A program made the position numbers and the translations under genes. A DNA stretch of 8,730 nucleotides from an uncultured Prevotella sp. (lineage in GTDB: Bacteria; Bacteroidota; Bacteroidia; Bacteroidales; Bacteroidaceae), in the NCBI GenBank assembly GCA_934230965.1, contig CAKQFW010000081.1, forward strand, positions 1 to 8,730, in the 5' to 3' direction. Below are positions 7,548 through 8,730 of the stretch, in pieces; positions within the stretch are counted from its first letter, which is position 1, and every line of letters begins with the position of its first letter. The notes beneath the pieces were generated by a model, which saw nothing but the letters and a program-made list of their open reading frames with translations, made no database searches and was not told where the DNA came from.

Positions 7548-7613
7548 AAAGAAAGTTTTTCTTATAAACTAAGATGTTGCAAATGTAAGAAAAATACAAG
7601 AAAAACTTTCTTT
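7548..7613. repeat. Perfect 16-bp inverted repeat enclosing the promoter
   Basis: Arm 7548-7563 (AAAGAAAGTTTTTCTT) is the exact reverse complement of arm 7598-7613, with a 34-base centre that contains the -7 element at 7580-7587. On the - strand the upstream arm overlaps the -33 region and the downstream arm falls in the 5' untranslated region. The second arm is not followed by a T-run on the - strand, so it is a poor recQ terminator. It may be an operator pair, an mRNA structure at the end of recQ, or, more speculatively, the boundary of an invertible segment. Confidence 0.7.
7580..7587 (-). promoter_or_regulatory. Likely -7 element for the tyrosine phosphatase-ald transcript
   Basis: On the - strand these bases read TACATTTG, an exact match to the Bacteroidetes -7 consensus TAnnTTTG. 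The expected start of transcription is about 60 bases upstream of the phosphatase start codon. The -33 region, 18-20 bases further upstream, is T-rich but has no clean TTTG, so the promoter may be moderate or need help. It lies between the arms of a 16-bp inverted repeat. Confidence 0.55.
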
Positions 7614-7663
7614 CTAAAACATTTTTTTATGTTAATTGAGTAAATATTTTTTGCTCTTCCTCC

Positions 7664-8730
7664 TCACGCCTTCCATATTTTAAAGGTGTGGGTATGTATC
7701 TTTTCGTCGTCAACCAGCTCGCCCAGAGCCTCGCGCAGGTCTTCGGCATGCAGTTGTAGGCCCGACAGCTCTTTTACATCATGCTGCTTGCCATCGGCCA
7801 GAAGCTGCATAATTTTTTCTTGTGCCACACGCACCCGCTGCTCACTGTTTTCTTGTCGTTTGTGGTCTATGCACACATCGCACATACCGCAGTGGGTGGT
7901 GCGCTGCTCGTCAAAGTAGGCCAACAGCTGTTGGCTTCTACATTCGTCATGGTTGTTAGCATAGGCTATCACGGCCTCTATGCGCTTTGTAAACTGCTCT
8001 TTGCGGTCGTCATACACCTCGGGGCCCAGTATGAGCTGGTCGCCATCAACACGGTCGACGGTATAGGTCAGTGTGGGCAACTTACGTTGTGGTATGAAGT
8101 GTATGATGTGTCGCTGGTTCAAACTCTTGAAGATGAGGTACACCTGTTGGCGTGTGAGACCCGAGCGGTGCGCCAGCAGCTCATCGTCAATGTAGGCATA
8201 GTCGGTAAACAGGCCGCTGTAGCTACGCAGCAGCACATTCAGCAGTCGCTCTTCGTCTTCTGATGCCGAGGGTATGCGGTATAACGTGTCGCGGTCGACC
8301 AAGAACATCAGTCGGCACGACGCGTCAGGATCCATGTCACACTCAATATATCCAGCACGTTGCAAAATCTTCAGTGCCGACAGCAGAAGGGTGGGAAAGT
8401 GGTGAAAGTTTCGACAGAAGCGGTCGGTGTCGAACAGGTTGGTATATCCTGCGCCACTGCCAGTGGCTATCTGATAATAATAAGCTATGTGGTTGTAGGT
8501 TTCACGAATATATTCTTTATCGGGAAACGTTTCGTCAATGCGTTTGCGCAGTGTGGTGTTATCGCTCTTTTGGTGCAGCAACACGGCATAGGCTTTTTGC
8601 CCATCTCGACCCGCGCGACCCGCTTCTTGAAAGTAGGCTTCTAACGAACTGGGAGCCGTGATGTGTATCACCATCCTTACGTCGGGCTTGTCAATGACCA
8701 TGCCAAAGGCGTTGGTGGCCACCATATCGC
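7664..8730 (-). CDS. recQ: RecQ family ATP-dependent DNA helicase, 3' portion (5' end outside window)
   Basis: This is the C-terminal part (at least 353 codons) of a RecQ helicase, a 3'-to-5' DNA helicase used in recombination and repair. The reading frame stays open through the window end, so the ATG at 8723-8725 is an internal Met. Counting from it, helicase motif V is [15 protein letters not shown] (residues 3-17) and motif VI is [10 protein letters not shown] (33-42). A region of about 200 residues with winged-helix-like character follows, then the zinc-binding cysteines Cys262, Cys279, Cys282 and Cys285 (CGMCDVC). About 65 residues remain, with no HRDC domain. In motif V the Gly after FGM is replaced by Val10, where other RecQ proteins have FGMGI. 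In Bacteroides relatives this gene often follows clpX; here that side is not visible. The downstream neighbour is the tyrosine phosphatase, 150 bases away. Confidence 0.93.
   Translation of the reverse strand, partial: DMVATNAFGMVIDKPDVRMVIHITAPSSLEAYFQEAGRAGRDGQKAYAVLLHQKSDNTTLRKRIDETFPDKEYIRETYNHIAYYYQIATGSGAGYTNLFDTDRFCRNFHHFPTLLLSALKILQRAGYIECDMDPDASCRLMFLVDRDTLYRIPSASEDEERLLNVLLRSYSGLFTDYAYIDDELLAHRSGLTRQQVYLIFKSLNQRHIIHFIPQRKLPTLTYTVDRVDGDQLILGPEVYDDRKEQFTKRIEAVIAYANNHDECRSQQLLAYFDEQRTTHCGMCDVCIDHKRQENSEQRVRVAQEKIMQLLADGKQHDVKELSGLQLHAEDLREALGELVDDEKIHTHTFKIWKA

Noticed and set aside
8723..8725. ATG as the start of a short helicase-like gene
   Set aside because: It falls inside helicase motif V with the frame open upstream to the window end, so it is an internal Met of a recQ gene cut by the window.

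Overview
The window looks like a chromosomal segment from a Bacteroidota species, most likely a Prevotella-like member of the Bacteroidales. The reasons are protein content (a large TonB-dependent receptor with an N-terminal carboxypeptidase-regulatory-like domain, a lipoprotein with acidic residues after the lipidated cysteine, a Bacteroidetes-style RecQ), the lack of strong Shine-Dalgarno sites before most genes, and promoters of the Bacteroidetes -33/-7 type (TTTG ... TAnnTTTG). The genus is an inference.

Left part (1-5261, + strand): three co-directional genes for envelope proteins. They are a secreted calcineurin-like/acid-phosphatase-type metallophosphatase (22-993), a TonB-dependent outer-membrane receptor starting only 4 bases later (998-3787), and a lipoprotein with a parallel beta-helix (3864-5261) that sits where a SusD-like partner would normally be. 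A plausible reading is a nutrient-uptake module in which the lipoprotein binds or caps at the cell surface, the receptor imports, and the phosphatase dephosphorylates. The substrate cannot be read from the sequence.

Middle (5262-5862): a 601-base interval between convergent genes with no credible protein gene. It holds a near-perfect Bacteroidetes promoter, about 340 bases of non-coding sequence, and a strong terminator, so it very probably encodes a small RNA. This RNA has an unusual two-part build: about 146 nt almost free of C, then a GC-rich 3' part with three perfect 6-bp tetraloop hairpins. A separate 20-nt imperfect inverted repeat lies between its terminator and the end of ald. This is the most interesting part of the window.

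Right part (5863-8730, - strand): in transcription order, the 3' portion of recQ (cut by the window end), a low-molecular-weight protein tyrosine phosphatase, and alanine dehydrogenase (ald). The phosphatase and ald probably share a promoter in the 150-base gap after recQ. The -7 element of that promoter lies between the arms of a perfect 16-bp inverted repeat. The RecQ fragment has Val where helicase motif V normally has an invariant Gly.
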